A stretch of DNA of 64,000 nucleotides. Source: Mesorhizobium amorphae CCNWGS0123 (lineage in GTDB: Bacteria; Pseudomonadota; Alphaproteobacteria; Rhizobiales; Rhizobiaceae). Made by a program: the position numbers and the translations under genes. The notes beneath the pieces are model-generated. The model saw only the letters and a program-made list of their open reading frames with translations, was not told the origin of the DNA and ran no database searches. The stretch lies in NCBI RefSeq assembly GCF_001686985.1, contig NZ_CP015318.1, positions 6,136,001-6,200,000 on the forward strand, given 5' to 3'. Below are positions 62,978-64,000 of the stretch, in pieces; within the stretch, counting starts at the first letter, position 1; every line of letters starts with the position of its first letter.

Positions 62978-63071
62978 TGTATTGAGGTTTCGCCAGGTGG
63001 AAGTCGCGCTATCGCGGCCCGGCGATTGCCGGTCTGCCCGGCAACTGCTATGCGCCTGACGGGCGGGTCGA

Positions 63072-64000
63072 ATGGACAGAGATCAGACAGACAAGGACGA
63101 CGAGGCGTCGGCGCACGAGCGCCCGACGCTGAAGACGCTTGCCTTCATGACCGGGCTTGGCGTCACCACCGTGTCGCGGGCGCTCAAGGACGCACCCGAG
63201 ATCGGTGCCGAGACCAGGCGTCGCGTCCAGCTCGTCGCCAGGCAGATCGGCTACCGGCCGAACCGCGCCGGGGTGCGTCTCAGAACCGGCAAGACCAATG
63301 TCATCAGCCTCGTGCTCAACACCGAGCGCGAGATCATGAGTTTTGTCTCGGATATCATCTACGGCGTCTCGGAAGTCATCGCCGACACGCCCTACCACCT
63401 GATTGTCACGCCCTACTCGCGCTCACAGGATCCGCTGGATCCGATCCGCTATCTGGTGGAGACCGGCTCCGCCGACGGCGTCATCATTTCGCGCACGCAG
63501 CCCAACGATCCGAGGGCCCGCTACATGCTGGAGCGCGGCATCCCCTTTGCCACGCATGGCCGCACCGACATGGGGCTGATCCACCCCTACCACGACTTCG
63601 ACAATTACGCCTTCGCGGCCGAGGCGGTGCGTCATCTGGCCGGCATCGGCCGCCGCAGGCTCGCTCTTCTGACGCCGCCCGTCGGCCTGACCTATCACGG
63701 CCACACGGTGAACGGTTTTGCCGATGCACTGAGCGAGGTCGGCGCCAGCGAGGTGCCGTTCAACACCGTTTCGATCGATCATTCGATCGAGCAGATCAGG
63801 ATGCGCACCGCGCAGCTGATGCGCCGCGACGACAGGCCGGACGGCTTCGTCAGCAGCGCCGCGGCCGCGACACTGGCCGTCGTCGCCGGCATCGAGGACG
63901 CCGGCCTGAAACTAGGTCGCGACGTCGATGTCGTGTCGAAACAGTCGTCGGACCTGCTGCATCTGTTCCGGCGCGAATTGCTGGTCGTCAACGAGAACTT
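63072..64000 (+). CDS. LacI-family transcriptional regulator, cut by the window end
   Basis: The visible 309 codons start MDRDQTDKDD at 63072. The N-terminal helix-turn-helix (about 19-45, TLAFMTGLGVTTVSRALKD) and hinge (YRPNRAGVRLRTG) are followed by a periplasmic-binding-like sensor domain, e.g. DGVIISRTQPNDPRA and FDNYAFAAEAVRHLAGIG. It is divergent from the sugar operon and is almost certainly its repressor, with a sugar or derivative as inducer. The C-terminus lies beyond the window. Confidence 0.93.
   Translation, partial: MDRDQTDKDDEASAHERPTLKTLAFMTGLGVTTVSRALKDAPEIGAETRRRVQLVARQIGYRPNRAGVRLRTGKTNVISLVLNTEREIMSFVSDIIYGVSEVIADTPYHLIVTPYSRSQDPLDPIRYLVETGSADGVIISRTQPNDPRARYMLERGIPFATHGRTDMGLIHPYHDFDNYAFAAEAVRHLAGIGRRRLALLTPPVGLTYHGHTVNGFADALSEVGASEVPFNTVSIDHSIEQIRMRTAQLMRRDDRPDGFVSSAAAATLAVVAGIEDAGLKLGRDVDVVSKQSSDLLHLFRRELLVVNEN

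Larger units (their letters stand above)
62671..63071. other. 401-bp divergent control region of the sugar operon
   Basis: Contains two LacI-type operators and candidate promoters for both directions (separate entries). Between them (62740-62960) I see no gene; the middle is AT-richer than the flanking genes. Confidence 0.6.

Overview
The window looks like chromosomal DNA of an alphaproteobacterium of the order Hyphomicrobiales, most like Mesorhizobium. The base composition is high in G+C. Gene content includes an lptCAB cluster, OlsB (ornithine lipid synthesis), a rhizobial assimilatory sulfate cluster of the APS reductase type, and intergenic palindromes of the kind common in rhizobia. The genus is an inference from gene content and remembered gene order. 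I saw no rRNA, tRNA, CRISPR array, insertion sequence, integrase or prophage gene.

Layout. 0-4.3 kb: lipopolysaccharide export genes (lptC-lptA-lptB, minus strand), divergent from sppA, ihfB and a LapA-like membrane protein. 4.3-15 kb: ornithine cyclodeaminase homologue, WYL regulator with a VOC protein, a tight cluster of two RNA methyltransferases and lspA, a YhdH/AcuI-type reductase, a hybrid histidine kinase, olsB, a TRIC-like channel and grpE. 15-19 kb: a small NepR-like protein, fatty-acid desaturase, DJ-1/PfpI protein and GMC oxidoreductase. 19.2-24 kb: sulfite and siroheme operon (cysG, DUF2849, cysI, cysH, DUF934). 24-36 kb: host-attachment family protein, CPA2 antiporter, AraC regulator with a divergent dehydrogenase, SDR, class A penicillin-binding protein, a GT9 glycosyltransferase, a beta-propeller protein, small membrane proteins and RNase D. 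36-42 kb: M20 dipeptidase, a probable small RNA, polA, LysE exporter and a Zur/Fur regulator. 55-64 kb: a sugar ABC operon with two sugar-metabolic enzymes under a divergent LacI regulator, plus an aldo/keto reductase.

The most unusual block is 42.3-55.1 kb. A likely five-gene operon encodes a Tat-exported caspase-like peptidase, a small exported six-cysteine protein, a membrane-anchored protein, an exported WD40-caspase fusion and an exported MEMO-like/CapA fusion. It runs tail to tail into an exported MORN-repeat protein, followed by two divergent exported serine proteases (V8-like and trypsin-like) that look like zymogens. Seven of the eight products carry export signals and the eighth a transmembrane anchor. 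I propose that this is an extracytoplasmic proteolytic system. That is inference, but the catalytic residues of all four proteases are visible.

Other noteworthy signals: three intergenic arrays with TAG repeated about every 7 nt, arranged as inverted arms around gene ends; three palindromes with a shared core in gene-end regions; a terminator-ended small RNA locus divergent from polA that resembles EcpR1; and two 14-bp LacI-type operators flanking the sugar operon, each placed over a plausible promoter.
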